Positions 1-8,016 of a stretch of 15,889 bases of DNA are shown here, one piece after another (within the stretch, counting starts at the first letter, position 1; every line of letters starts with the position of its first letter). The stretch lies in the NCBI GenBank assembly GCA_036402075.1, contig DASWTP010000220.1, forward strand, positions 1 through 15,889, written 5' to 3'. The translations under genes and the position numbers were made by a program. The stretch is from Chryseosolibacter sp036402075. Its GTDB lineage: Bacteria; Bacteroidota; Bacteroidia; Cytophagales; Cyclobacteriaceae. Under the pieces are notes generated by a model that worked only from the letters and a program-made list of their open reading frames with translations, did no database searches and had not been told where the DNA came from.

Positions 1-2150
1 AGACGGAAAGGAATTCCCGTTCCGCTGGTCGAGATCAAGGCAGTGTTCACACCGTTGTTTCCCAGCTGGTTTGACACCAACACTTGTGGAATACGTGAAA
101 CGAAGATACCTGTACCCCCGCGGATTTGAGTTGTCTTATCGCCTTTTACATCATAGTTAAATCCAAGACGTGGAGATAACAGAAGTCTGTTCTTAGGGAA
201 AGCGCCTGTGTTTACACTATATTCCTCATCGTTCTCATTTCTGAATGTCAAACCGCCTACAACTGGATTGTAGAAGTCTTCAGCCGTTGAGTTATCGTAC
301 GCAAAAATCTCTGCGCGAACACCACCGGTTACCTTCAACTTATCCGTTACCTGGAATTCATCCTGCACGTAGAACGCATAGGTTGTAGTTTTCAATACCT
401 GCCATGGCTCAACACCGTTCGGTAACAAGGATACCCTCAGGTTATAACGGTCAACCGTTGTAGGTGAAGTGGTACGGGTTGGGTTGTTTACGTAATCAAG
501 CGCTGCAGCTTTAAAGTCCGCGATTGAATTGTAAACATAGAGACCGTTAGACACCGGGAAGAACAAATTGTCAGACTTGTATTTTTCGAATGAAATACCT
601 GCGGTGATGGTGTGGTCGCCAGCGAAGTATGTAAAGTTGTCAGTCAGGTTAAAAGTAGAGTAGCGAAGTTTGTTGCTTGGTGTGAAAGGGTCGAAACCAA
701 GGGTGATATACGTTGAGTTCGATGCTGGGGCTCCGTCCTGGATCTCGATGGTAGGGAACAGCGCAGTACGGTACTTGCGGTCTTCGTTTTGGTAATTGTA
801 AGTCGCAATAAACTTGTTTGAGAATTTGCTCTGGAAGTTTGAGTTCAGCTCCAGCGCTACAGAGCGGGTGTTGTCTGCGATGATGTAACCTGTGTTCTCT
901 GGTGACAGAGCAAGGTTACCTGCATAGCTACCGGTAGGATATCCCTGTCTGTTTCCAAAACCTGCTGTGTTACTGCTGTTACTATTACTGATGGACTGGC
1001 CTGATTCAGAATCATGGTGAGAGTAACGCAAAGCGATCTTATGATTCTGATTCAGGTTGTAATCCAAACGGATCAACGCCTTTTTAGAAGTGATTTCATT
1101 GTTGAACTGATCAATCTTTCCTGCATCCCAGTTGAAATTTGTTAACATGAATTGCTTGAGGTCATTCAGATCGGCTGCTGTTACGCGGGAGACGTTTCCT
1201 TGTGCGCCTGGCTGATCCGCCACCCATGTCAATGCTGGTGTGCTGCTGGTGAACTGCTCTCCATTAATAAAGAAGAACAATTTATTCTTAATGATCGGGC
1301 CACCAATTCTAAAACCCGTTGTTTTCTCATCTACGTTTACCCCAGTCAATTCCTGACCGTAAACTTTGTTTCCAACCAGACCGTTTCCGCGGAACAGGTG
1401 ATAAACTGACCCGGAAACATCGTTGGTACCGGAACGCGTAACTGCGTTAATGCTTGCCCCGGCAAAACCTGATTGACGAACATCGTAAGGAGCGATGTTG
1501 AGCTGGATTTCATCGAAAGCATCCAGTGAAACTGGTGTCGTTCCCGTACGACCACCCGCCTGCGCTGATGACCCGAGACCAAAACCGTTGTTGAAAACTG
1601 ATCCATCAATCGTAAAATTGTTGAAACGGCTGTCCTGACCGGCAAACGAACGACCATTGCTGTATGCATTGTACTTAACGATGTCGTTTACGGTTCGGCC
1701 GATGGTAGGGAAAGCGTTGATCGTACCACGGTTGAAAGAACTTGCCGCACCGGTCCGGTCTCCACTGAAGATGTCATTCCGGTCAGCTGTTACTGTAACT
1801 TCGCTGAGTTGTGTGCTCTCATCAGCAAGGGTCACGTTTAATGTTGCTGCCGTACCCAGACTTAGATACACATCGTTGAAAACTTGTTCTTTGTAACCAA
1901 CGAAAGTTACTTTTACCTGGTAAGGACCACCCACACGCATACCGGGAATGTTAAATCTTCCGGTGGCTTGTGTCACGGTACCATACTCAGTGCCTGATGG
2001 CTGATGTACAGCTACGATGGTTGCGCCTGGCAAACTTTGTCCGCTGGCATCGGTTATTACACCCGTGATTGACGAGGTTGTAACCTGCGCAAACAAATTT
2101 GCTGAGGCTGCTAGCATTACTGCTAAAGTCAGTTGTAAAAATTTCCTCAT
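1..2150 (-). CDS. Oar-like TonB-dependent outer-membrane receptor (partial, C-terminus outside window)
   Basis: The frame is open from the ATG at 2148-2150 to the left edge, giving 716 codons with no stop; the C-terminal part is missing. Residues 1-22 form a signal peptide (hydrophobic core LTLAVMLAASA, then FAQ). Residues about 28-110 match a carboxypeptidase-regulatory-like domain (GVITDASGQSLPGATI, VTFVGYKEQ). Residues about 113-245 form a plug-like region with NFTIDG and GFAGASINAVTRSGTN, typical of the Oar/'OmpA-related' receptors of Bacteroidota. The rest alternates aromatic and polar segments (e.g. FFFINGEQF, YAFYVQDEF, LLLSPRLGFNYD), as expected of a TonB-receptor beta-barrel. Family members usually run to about 1,000-1,100 residues, so roughly a third is missing. 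It presumably sits in the outer membrane and takes up a ligand with TonB-ExbBD energy; the ligand cannot be told. No SusD-like partner is visible on this side. It is divergent from the M14 peptidase. Confidence 0.93.
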   Translation of the reverse strand, partial: MRKFLQLTLAVMLAASANLFAQVTTSSITGVITDASGQSLPGATIVAVHQPSGTEYGTVTQATGRFNIPGMRVGGPYQVKVTFVGYKEQVFNDVYLSLGTAATLNVTLADESTQLSEVTVTADRNDIFSGDRTGAASSFNRGTINAFPTIGRTVNDIVKYNAYSNGRSFAGQDSRFNNFTIDGSVFNNGFGLGSSAQAGGRTGTTPVSLDAFDEIQLNIAPYDVRQSGFAGASINAVTRSGTNDVSGSVYHLFRGNGLVGNKVYGQELTGVNVDEKTTGFRIGGPIIKNKLFFFINGEQFTSSTPALTWVADQPGAQGNVSRVTAADLNDLKQFMLTNFNWDAGKIDQFNNEITSKKALIRLDYNLNQNHKIALRYSHHDSESGQSISNSNSSNTAGFGNRQGYPTGSYAGNLALSPENTGYIIADNTRSVALELNSNFQSKFSNKFIATYNYQNEDRKYRTALFPTIEIQDGAPASNSTYITLGFDPFTPSNKLRYSTFNLTDNFTYFAGDHTITAGISFEKYKSDNLFFPVSNGLYVYNSIADFKAAALDYVNNPTRTTSPTTVDRYNLRVSLLPNGVEPWQVLKTTTYAFYVQDEFQVTDKLKVTGGVRAEIFAYDNSTAEDFYNPVVGGLTFRNENDEEYSVNTGAFPKNRLLLSPRLGFNYDVKGDKTTQIRGGTGIFVSRIPQVLVSNQLGNNGVNTALISTSGTGIPFR

Positions 2151-2185
2151 AAAATTAGGTTTGAATTGGGGTTAAATGAGCGAGG

Positions 2186-2193
2186 CAAAAATA
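2186..2193 (-). promoter_or_regulatory. Possible Bacteroidota -7 element for the receptor gene
   Basis: Read on the minus strand the bases are TATTTTTG, an exact match to the Bacteroidota -7 consensus TANNTTTG, about 36 bp upstream of the receptor start. No TTG (-33) lies at the usual 17-23 bp distance, so it would be an incomplete promoter or one needing an activator. An 8-base match can arise by chance in AT-rich DNA. Confidence 0.35.
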
Positions 2194-2210
2194 TCCCTTT
2201 GCTTACACAT

Positions 2211-2229
2211 TACCTTTACTGTACCTTTA
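2211..2229. repeat. Direct repeat TACCTTTA x2, 11-bp period
   Basis: TACCTTTA occurs at 2211-2218 and again at 2222-2229, an 11-bp repeat close to one helical turn. It falls where the missing -33 element of the receptor promoter would be. It could be a transcription-factor site, but nothing beyond spacing and position supports this. Confidence 0.35.
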
Positions 2230-2347
2230 ATTCTATCCACATTTTTTTTACAATATGTTAACACTGTTCATGTTGCACTCGAAACAAACCCGCTAATTGT
2301 TTGACCCATACGATCTTAGTTTAAACCTACTTTTATTTCCCTAAACC

Positions 2348-4909
2348 ATGCTTAAACACCTTCTTGCAATCTCCCTTTTTTGGCTGGTCTTTTCGTTGCA
2401 CACGTTAGCGCAGGCTGACCTGAGTTATTACCTGCCCGATGGCGTTACTTATGATCCAAAAATTCCAACCCCAAAATCTGTAATTGGGCACGAGGTAGGT
2501 GAATTCCATGTGAGCCACGACAGGCTGGTAAATTACATGTACGCCCTCGACAAAGCCTCGGACCGGGTTACGCTCGAGGTTACCGGATACACGCACGAAG
2601 CCCGTCCACTACTCTTGTTAACGATAACATCGCCCGCGAACCACCAGAAAATAGAAAGCATTCGCGCGCAACATGTTCAGCTCACGGATCCATCAAGATC
2701 CGGAAGCCTCGATACACGCTCAATGCCCGTGGTCTTTTACCTGGGTTGCAGTATCCATGGAAACGAAGCCAGCGGTAGCAATGCCGGACTACTGATGGCT
2801 TATCATTTCGCGGCCGCGCAAGGCAAGGACATTGAAAATGAACTCGAGAATACCATAATCCTCTTCGACCCCAGTTTCAATCCTGACGGCATGCACCGGT
2901 TCTCGAGCTGGGTAAATTCCCGGAAAAGCAAGTCGATTTCTCCAGACCCATCCGACATGGAACACAACGAGGCCTGGCCCGGTGGACGAACAAATCATTA
3001 CTGGTTCGATCTGAATCGAGACTGGTTGGTGGCACAGCAGCCCGAATCAAAAGCCAGGATCAAAAAATTTCATGAATGGAAGCCCAATGTGCTCACCGAT
3101 CACCATGAGATGGGAACGAATTCAACGTTCTTCTTTCAGCCCGGTGTTCCTTCACGCATGCACCCACTCACCCCGGCATCTAATCTTGAACTCACAAAAA
3201 AAATAGCTGCCTACCACGCCAGAGCCCTTGATGGCATCGGCTCCTTCTACTTTACACAAGAGGGCTATGATGATTTTTACTATGGAAAAGGATCAACGTT
3301 CCCGGACGTGCAGGGTGCCATCGGAATTCTGTTCGAACAGGCGAGTTCGCGCGGTCACGCACAGGAAAGTCAAAATGGCATAGTGACATTTCCATTCACC
3401 ATTCGCAATCAATTTGTGACTGCGCTTAGTTCGTTGAGAGCAGTCACCGAGCTCAAGACCGACCTCCTGAACCATCAGCGCCAGTTTTACAAAGACGCTC
3501 TTGCGGATGCAGCAAAAGATCCTGTCAAGGCAATCATCTTCGGATCAAAGGACAAGGCACGTGTCTTTCACCTGGCCGAAATTATCGCGCAGCACCAGAT
3601 TGACCTGTATCAGCCTACCGCCACGCAGACAATCAATGGAAAAACATTTGACGTTGAATCGAGCTTCATTCTTCCGATGAACCAGTCGCAGTACCGCCTC
3701 ATCAAAGGCATGTTTGAAAGGCGAAATCAGTTCACGGATAGTCTGTTCTACGATATTTCAAGCTGGACACTTTCGCTGGCGGCAGGGCTCGACCACGAAG
3801 AATTGAAATCAGCGCCATCCCTCGGACAAAAAATCACGGAGGTGAAATTCCCTGTCGGAAAACGCATAGGCGAAAAGTCAGAGTATGCGTATGTTTTCGA
3901 TTCGTATGGATTTTATACACCGCGGGCAATTTTTCGATTATTAGAAAAAGGCATTCGTGTAAAAGTAGCGACCGATCCCTTCCACCATCCTTCCGGCAAG
4001 CGTTTCGAACGAGGATCGATTCTTGTCCCTGTGTCGGGCCAGGAGAAGCCAATCGAATTGATCACGTTCCTCATCAGCGAGATCACATCGAAGGATGGAA
4101 TTGACGTCTACAGCTTCGACACAGGACTCGATTTTAAAGGCGTAAGCCTTGGCAGTGGCTCATTCCTGCCTGTCCGCAAGCCTGAAATTGCCATGCTTGT
4201 GGATGCTGGTGTTTCCGCCAACGATGCTGGCGAAATGTGGCACCTGCTCGATACGCGATTCAACATCCCGGTGACGATGCTGCCCATCACGGTTTTCAAC
4301 AACGCTAATTTGACCCGTTACAACACCATCATTTTTCCTCCAGGTTCCTACAATTCGATCAGCGAGGGTGCGAAGGAAAAACTGAGAAACTGGGTGCAGG
4401 CAGGTGGCGTGATTGTCGGCCTCGAAAACTCCCTTACCTGGCTTACGACCGCAGGCCTTGGAAAATTTGAGATGAAGCGTGACGAAGAACAAAAATCTCC
4501 TGCTAAGCCACGTCAGTATGCCGACATCGAAGAATTTGCCGGAGCCCAACAGACGGACGGTGCTATCTTTGAAGCCGCGGTGGACCTCACGAACCCGCTT
4601 CTCTACGGATATTACTCGAACCGAATGCCTGTGTTCAAGAGTAATAATTTGTACATGACAAAAGCGATGGGAGCGTATGCCAACCCGATTGTAATGACAT
4701 CGAATCCGTTGCTGAGCGGATATATTTCAAAGGCGAATTTTGCGAAAGTGAAAGACGCATCAGTTGTCGGGATTTCCGCACTGGGTCGTGGACGAGTGAT
4801 CGGATTTACCGAGAACCTGGCCTTCCGCGCATTTTGGTTCGGAACGAATCGGTTATTGATGAACGCGATCTTCTACGGACCGTTGATCAACGATGCGGCC
4901 TCACGGTAA
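2348..4909 (+). CDS. Secreted M14-family zinc carboxypeptidase with C-terminal GATase1-like domain
   Basis: The protein has 853 residues. Residues 1-23 are a signal peptide (LLAISLFWLVFSLHTLAQA), so it is exported to the periplasm or beyond. The M14 catalytic domain spans about residues 50-380. HGNE at 137-140 supplies zinc ligands H137 and E140, the third is H252 or H253 in DHHEMG, NPDG is at 178-181, and NRDW at 223-226 carries the probable substrate-binding arginine. E330 in the FEQASSRG stretch (329-336) is the likely catalytic glutamate. The expected active-site residues all appear present. A linker region follows, then about 612-845 resembles a class-I glutamine-amidotransferase fold (EIAMLVDAG, IIFPPGSY, LRNWVQAGGVIVGLENS, GRVIGFTENLAFRAFW) without an obvious catalytic cysteine nucleophile elbow. 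This architecture is seen in large Bacteroidota M14 proteins. It probably trims peptides or amidated amino acids outside the cytoplasm; the substrate is unknown. The start is fixed by the signal peptide directly after the ATG. Confidence 0.92.
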   Translation: MLKHLLAISLFWLVFSLHTLAQADLSYYLPDGVTYDPKIPTPKSVIGHEVGEFHVSHDRLVNYMYALDKASDRVTLEVTGYTHEARPLLLLTITSPANHQKIESIRAQHVQLTDPSRSGSLDTRSMPVVFYLGCSIHGNEASGSNAGLLMAYHFAAAQGKDIENELENTIILFDPSFNPDGMHRFSSWVNSRKSKSISPDPSDMEHNEAWPGGRTNHYWFDLNRDWLVAQQPESKARIKKFHEWKPNVLTDHHEMGTNSTFFFQPGVPSRMHPLTPASNLELTKKIAAYHARALDGIGSFYFTQEGYDDFYYGKGSTFPDVQGAIGILFEQASSRGHAQESQNGIVTFPFTIRNQFVTALSSLRAVTELKTDLLNHQRQFYKDALADAAKDPVKAIIFGSKDKARVFHLAEIIAQHQIDLYQPTATQTINGKTFDVESSFILPMNQSQYRLIKGMFERRNQFTDSLFYDISSWTLSLAAGLDHEELKSAPSLGQKITEVKFPVGKRIGEKSEYAYVFDSYGFYTPRAIFRLLEKGIRVKVATDPFHHPSGKRFERGSILVPVSGQEKPIELITFLISEITSKDGIDVYSFDTGLDFKGVSLGSGSFLPVRKPEIAMLVDAGVSANDAGEMWHLLDTRFNIPVTMLPITVFNNANLTRYNTIIFPPGSYNSISEGAKEKLRNWVQAGGVIVGLENSLTWLTTAGLGKFEMKRDEEQKSPAKPRQYADIEEFAGAQQTDGAIFEAAVDLTNPLLYGYYSNRMPVFKSNNLYMTKAMGAYANPIVMTSNPLLSGYISKANFAKVKDASVVGISALGRGRVIGFTENLAFRAFWFGTNRLLMNAIFYGPLINDAASR

Positions 4910-4918
4910 AAAGCCGAT

Positions 4919-5012
4919 AACCGCCAAGAAAGCAAAGAAGGCGCAAAACACGCTAAGTTTCTGAATCAATTCTACTTCGCGAGCGTTGCGCCTTCTTCGC
5001 GCTCGTGGTTGT
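4919..5012. repeat. Imperfect inverted repeat between convergent genes
   Basis: The core arms are AAGAAGGCGCAA at 4935-4946 and its exact reverse complement at 4986-4997, separated by 39 bases. Weaker matches extend outward (AACC at 4919-4922 against GGTT at 5007-5010). The RNA could fold into a long interrupted hairpin on either strand. It lies between the stop of the M14 gene and the stop of the oppositely oriented 68-residue gene, so it could act as a two-way transcription end. There is no long T run, so it is not a classical intrinsic terminator. The wording of the arms (GCCAAG, GCAAAG, GGCGCAA, CGCTAAG) resembles dispersed palindromic repeats found in many genomes. Confidence 0.6.
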
Positions 5013-5020
5013 CCCGGATT

Positions 5021-5227
5021 TTACTTTGTGACGACCTGATAAGCCTTTTCTCCGTTCACTTGGGTCTCTTTCAGCACACGGGTCTGCTGCAATTCTCCGA
5101 TGAGTTGATTCACCAGGGGCTCATTGGCTTCACCAATATGCGCCACGATTTGCGCATACGTCTTAATATCGTTCGGGGCTTTTCTGAAATTTGTGATGTA
5201 ATTCAGGATGTCAATTTTCTTGATCAT
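5021..5227 (-). CDS. Small winged-helix-like protein, function unknown
   Basis: This 68-residue reading frame starts MIKKIDILNYITNF and ends GEKAYQVVTK. The pattern of helix (residues 3-14), helix (about 22-31, IKTYAQIVAHIG), helix (about 34-48, NEPLVNQLIGELQQTRVL) and a short beta-hairpin (about 49-67, KETQVNGEKAYQVV) fits a minimal winged-helix fold, as in small DNA-binding regulators or replication-type helper domains. No family name is recognised. The opposite-strand frame over the same bases looks less protein-like. A perfect 14-bp palindrome lies 20-33 bp upstream of the start, in keeping with a regulator acting on its own promoter, but this is inference. The gap to the oxidoreductase gene upstream is 152 bp, so it probably has its own promoter. 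Confidence 0.68.
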   Translation of the reverse strand: MIKKIDILNYITNFRKAPNDIKTYAQIVAHIGEANEPLVNQLIGELQQTRVLKETQVNGEKAYQVVTK

Positions 5228-5246
5228 TAGGCTCGAAATGTGTTGA

Positions 5247-5260
5247 ATATTTCGAAATAT
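5247..5260. promoter_or_regulatory. Perfect 14-bp palindrome, candidate operator
   Basis: ATATTTCGAAATAT reads the same on both strands. It sits 20-33 bp upstream of the start of the small winged-helix gene, and on the minus strand overlaps TATATTTC, one base from the TANNTTTG -7 consensus. A second TCGAAAT lies at 5233-5239. A palindrome overlapping a promoter element is the usual shape of a homodimer operator. Confidence 0.4.
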
Positions 5261-5289
5261 ACGGGTCGAATAAATAAAGGTTATGCGAT

Positions 5290-5316
5290 CGTTCGGAATC
5301 GAACGCGGTTTTTTTT
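5290..5316 (+). terminator. Short hairpin followed by T8 (plus direction)
   Basis: CGTTCG (5290-5295), a 4-base loop, and CGAACG (5300-5305) form a 6-bp stem, followed after three bases by eight Ts at 5309-5316. This is the layout of a weak intrinsic terminator reading rightward. The neighbouring genes on both sides are read leftward, so it could only stop read-through from the M14 gene or antisense transcription. The stem is short and the match may be chance. Confidence 0.3.
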
Positions 5317-5379
5317 AAAGTTTTCGAACAAATCCGTGGGAATCATTTCCGCGCCACTTGTTAACCGATGTAATGCTCC

Positions 5380-6351
5380 TCATGATTCAATAAAACGCGC
5401 TAAGGGCAGAACCCGCTCACCAAACACACGAATAAACTGCTCCTGCTCGCGATTTACATTATGAAGGATTATTTTCTCGAAGCCCAGTTCGACATAGCTT
5501 CTAATCCATTCGATGTGTTTCTCCAGGTCTGACGAGATGTTCACAAACTTCGACATATCTTCTTTTTTAACATATTCGCCAGTAACATCAAACTGTTTTA
5601 CCGTCCAAAGGTCATCAAGGATTTCCGGGGGCAAGACATTTGTCCTCCACTGATCCCACGCGCCTTGCAACGCGCGTTCATTCGTGCTGTCGTATGATAA
5701 CTGAACTTTCAGATACATGGGTTTGCCTTCGCCTCCGCCATTTCGAAAAGCTTCGACCACTTCGCGCAGCTCCCCGACAGGCCTGCTCACGGTGATCAAA
5801 CCATCCGCCCAGCTCCCAATCCATCCTGCTGTTTTCTTGCTCACTGCAGCGCCAATCAAAAGCGGAAAAATCTTTGGCAGTGTATATAATTTGGCGTCAT
5901 GAATGTTGACCAGGCCTTCATGTGTAACGCATTTCCCACGGAATAATTTACGAATGATCTCTGCACATTCCTGCAGCCGTTGGTTCCGTTTTGATTTGGT
6001 AAGCCACTTATCACCGGTTATATTTTCGTTGAGGGCCTCCCCGCTTCCAAGCGAAATCCAAAAGCGTTCCGGGAACATTTCGGAGAGCGTTGCCGCGGCC
6101 TGGGCCACCACCGCTACATTATTTCGCTGACCTGGTGCGCACACGACCCCAAACGGAATTTTTGTTGCCTGCATGGCTGCGCCCAGCCACGCAAATGAAT
6201 AACCGCTATGACCCTGTCTTTCACTCCACGGATGAAAGTGGTCCGAACAATTTATCGCATCAAAACCCGACTGCTCCGCCAAGATGGCAAACTTCAGCAA
6301 CTCCGAAGGAGGGAATTGTTCGTGCGAGGCGTGATATCCGATATGAACCAT
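5380..6351 (-). CDS. Luciferase-like flavin oxidoreductase, TIGR03885-type (non-F420)
   Basis: The protein has 323 residues, the usual length for a one-domain luciferase-like monooxygenase (TIM barrel). Features typical of the F420-dependent glucose-6-phosphate-dehydrogenase-like branch are MVHIGYHASHEQFPP at the start, SDHFHPW at 36-42, GSGEALNE at 102-109 and the AADG-like SWADGLITV at 180-188. The closest remembered group is TIGR03885, a clade described as probable non-F420 flavoproteins found in species lacking F420 synthesis, so FMN is the likely cofactor. The substrate is unknown. It is the last gene of the leftward set, 43 bp after the GH13 enzyme. That distance suggests co-transcription, and a redox step on a sugar or sugar phosphate would fit the F420-G6PDH ancestry, but this is not shown by the sequence. 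Confidence 0.88.
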   Translation of the reverse strand: MVHIGYHASHEQFPPSELLKFAILAEQSGFDAINCSDHFHPWSERQGHSGYSFAWLGAAMQATKIPFGVVCAPGQRNNVAVVAQAAATLSEMFPERFWISLGSGEALNENITGDKWLTKSKRNQRLQECAEIIRKLFRGKCVTHEGLVNIHDAKLYTLPKIFPLLIGAAVSKKTAGWIGSWADGLITVSRPVGELREVVEAFRNGGGEGKPMYLKVQLSYDSTNERALQGAWDQWRTNVLPPEILDDLWTVKQFDVTGEYVKKEDMSKFVNISSDLEKHIEWIRSYVELGFEKIILHNVNREQEQFIRVFGERVLPLARFIES

Positions 6352-6394
6352 TTTAAAACTAAGATTTAAAAGTTAAGTTTCGCGACCAGCCGCT

Positions 6395-8011
6395 TTATGT
6401 GAGTGTGCGGTACCATTGATAACCGTATCCCTTGATTTCAAATCGGTCGTCAAACTGCGTGACCTCCCGACACCCGAATACATCAACTAGTTTAACACCA
6501 TGCAAACCGATTTCTTTTTTGGTGACTGACACGTGATTGTCAGCGAGGTGATGGATAAAAAACATTTTATCACCCTTATACTCGTAACAATGCGCCACCA
6601 CACTTTTCACGCGGCACGGCAGCAGTTTCAATTCGCCAACACCAATCTCCGGACATTGTTTACGAATACTAATGAGGCTTTCAATCCAATTGAGGAATGA
6701 TTGCCGGTTGCGCTGCGCATTCAACACATTCACCCTGCTATAACTGAATTCCCCGCGTTCAACTGGCTTGCGTACCAGCTTGTCAGCTGCAGCTGATGAA
6801 AACCCTCCGTGAATTCCCTCCGACCATTGCATCGGTGTTCTCACACTTGCCCGACCGGGTAATTCAAGATTGTCGCCCATTAAAATCTCGTCACCATAAC
6901 GAATCATTGGTGTGCCCGGCAAACTAAACATCAGGCTGTAACACATTTCGAGGTACTCGGTGTTATTGTTCAGCATGGGCGCAAGGCGCCTGCGGATTCC
7001 CCGGCCATAGATCTGCATGTCTGAGTCGGGGGCAAATTTGGAGAACACTTTCCCCCGGTCCTCTTCTGAGAGCAGTGACAGGCTCAACTCATCATGATGA
7101 CGCAAAAAATTTAGCCACTGTTGGTCATAGCGGATAGCAGGCAATGATTTCATCGCTGTCTCAAGAGGCGCAGCATCCTCGCGTGCAAGAGCAAGGAAGA
7201 AATTCTGGTTGATGTAAAAATTAAACATCATGTGCATTCTTTCTTCTTCCAGGAAGCACTGGATTTTCTCAGGCCCTCCGTTTACTTCCGCCAGCAGAAT
7301 CGCATCACCTTTCTCGTGCACGGTGTGCTTCCGCATGTCATTGATGAATGTGATGAGCCCACCGCGGTCCACGCCAATCATTCCGTAATTTTCCACCAAC
7401 AGCTCTGCCGCGTCCACCCGGAACCCATGAATTCCCAGCTTCAGCCAGAAGCCAATAATCTTTAAGATCTCGTTTTGAACCTCCGGGTTACTGATGTTTA
7501 AATCCGGTTGTTCCTTGTAAAAACGATGGAGATAGAATTGCCGCGCAACCTCATCGTACGTCCACATGGTTTCCTCTTCACCTGTAAACATCAAATCCTT
7601 CTTATCAAACGGCAACGGCTGATCGGCCCAGACATAAAAATTCCGATAGCGGCTTGTCTTGCTTTTACGCGCCTCCTGGAACCATGGATGTTCAATTGAC
7701 GTGTGGTTTACCACCAGGTCAATGATCACTTTGATTCCAAGGTCCTGAGCTTTAGAAACAAACTCGGCAAAATCTCCAAGGGTGCCATAGCGCGGGTCAA
7801 CGCTGTAATAATCGATCACATCATAACCATTGTCGTAGTTCGATGATTTATAGAAAGGGATGAGCCAGATACACGTTGCACCAAGACCGGAGATGTAGTC
7901 CAGCTTTTGAATGAGCCCTTGAAAATCGCCAACACCATCGCCATCTGAGTCGAAGAAAGTTTCAACGTTCAGGGAATAGAAGATCGCGTTCTGATACCAG
8001 CTTGATTTCAT
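6395..8011 (-). CDS. GH13 alpha-glucanotransferase, trehalose-synthase-like (maltose-trehalose interconversion)
   Basis: The protein has 538 residues, close to trehalose synthases without a fused maltokinase. The start WYQNAIFYSLNVETFFDSDG and the strings RYGTLGDF, HPWFQEAR, RFYKEQPDLN, GIRRRLAPML, FSLPGTPMIRYGDE and RTPMQWS are close to TreS. The four GH13 conserved regions are complete: DLVVNH (98-103), GFRVDA with nucleophile D200, AEVNG with acid/base E242, and FLRHHDE with the transition-state aspartate D307. The last region has histidine at 305 where TreS enzymes normally have asparagine (RNHDE). A beta-sandwich C-domain follows from about 465. The enzyme should act in the cytoplasm, as there is no signal peptide. 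It most likely interconverts maltose and trehalose, but an alpha-glucosidase or another glucosyltransferase is possible. Its start lies 5 bp after the stop of the ASRT gene, so the two are almost certainly co-transcribed. Confidence 0.87.
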   Translation of the reverse strand: MKSSWYQNAIFYSLNVETFFDSDGDGVGDFQGLIQKLDYISGLGATCIWLIPFYKSSNYDNGYDVIDYYSVDPRYGTLGDFAEFVSKAQDLGIKVIIDLVVNHTSIEHPWFQEARKSKTSRYRNFYVWADQPLPFDKKDLMFTGEEETMWTYDEVARQFYLHRFYKEQPDLNISNPEVQNEILKIIGFWLKLGIHGFRVDAAELLVENYGMIGVDRGGLITFINDMRKHTVHEKGDAILLAEVNGGPEKIQCFLEEERMHMMFNFYINQNFFLALAREDAAPLETAMKSLPAIRYDQQWLNFLRHHDELSLSLLSEEDRGKVFSKFAPDSDMQIYGRGIRRRLAPMLNNNTEYLEMCYSLMFSLPGTPMIRYGDEILMGDNLELPGRASVRTPMQWSEGIHGGFSSAAADKLVRKPVERGEFSYSRVNVLNAQRNRQSFLNWIESLISIRKQCPEIGVGELKLLPCRVKSVVAHCYEYKGDKMFFIHHLADNHVSVTKKEIGLHGVKLVDVFGCREVTQFDDRFEIKGYGYQWYRTLT

Positions 8012-8016
8012 GTACG

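Noticed and set aside
4160..4549. A 129-codon minus-strand open frame
   Set aside because: It is antisense to the M14 peptidase C-terminal domain and has no recognisable motif.
5009..5230. A 73-codon plus-strand open frame over the small winged-helix gene
   Set aside because: The minus-strand frame has better protein-like composition, a plausible fold and an upstream palindrome. Only one of the two is likely real.
5290..5316. Hairpin plus T8 as the terminator of the ASRT-GH13-oxidoreductase operon
   Set aside because: The T run follows the stem only on the plus strand, while that operon is read leftward, so it cannot be its intrinsic terminator.
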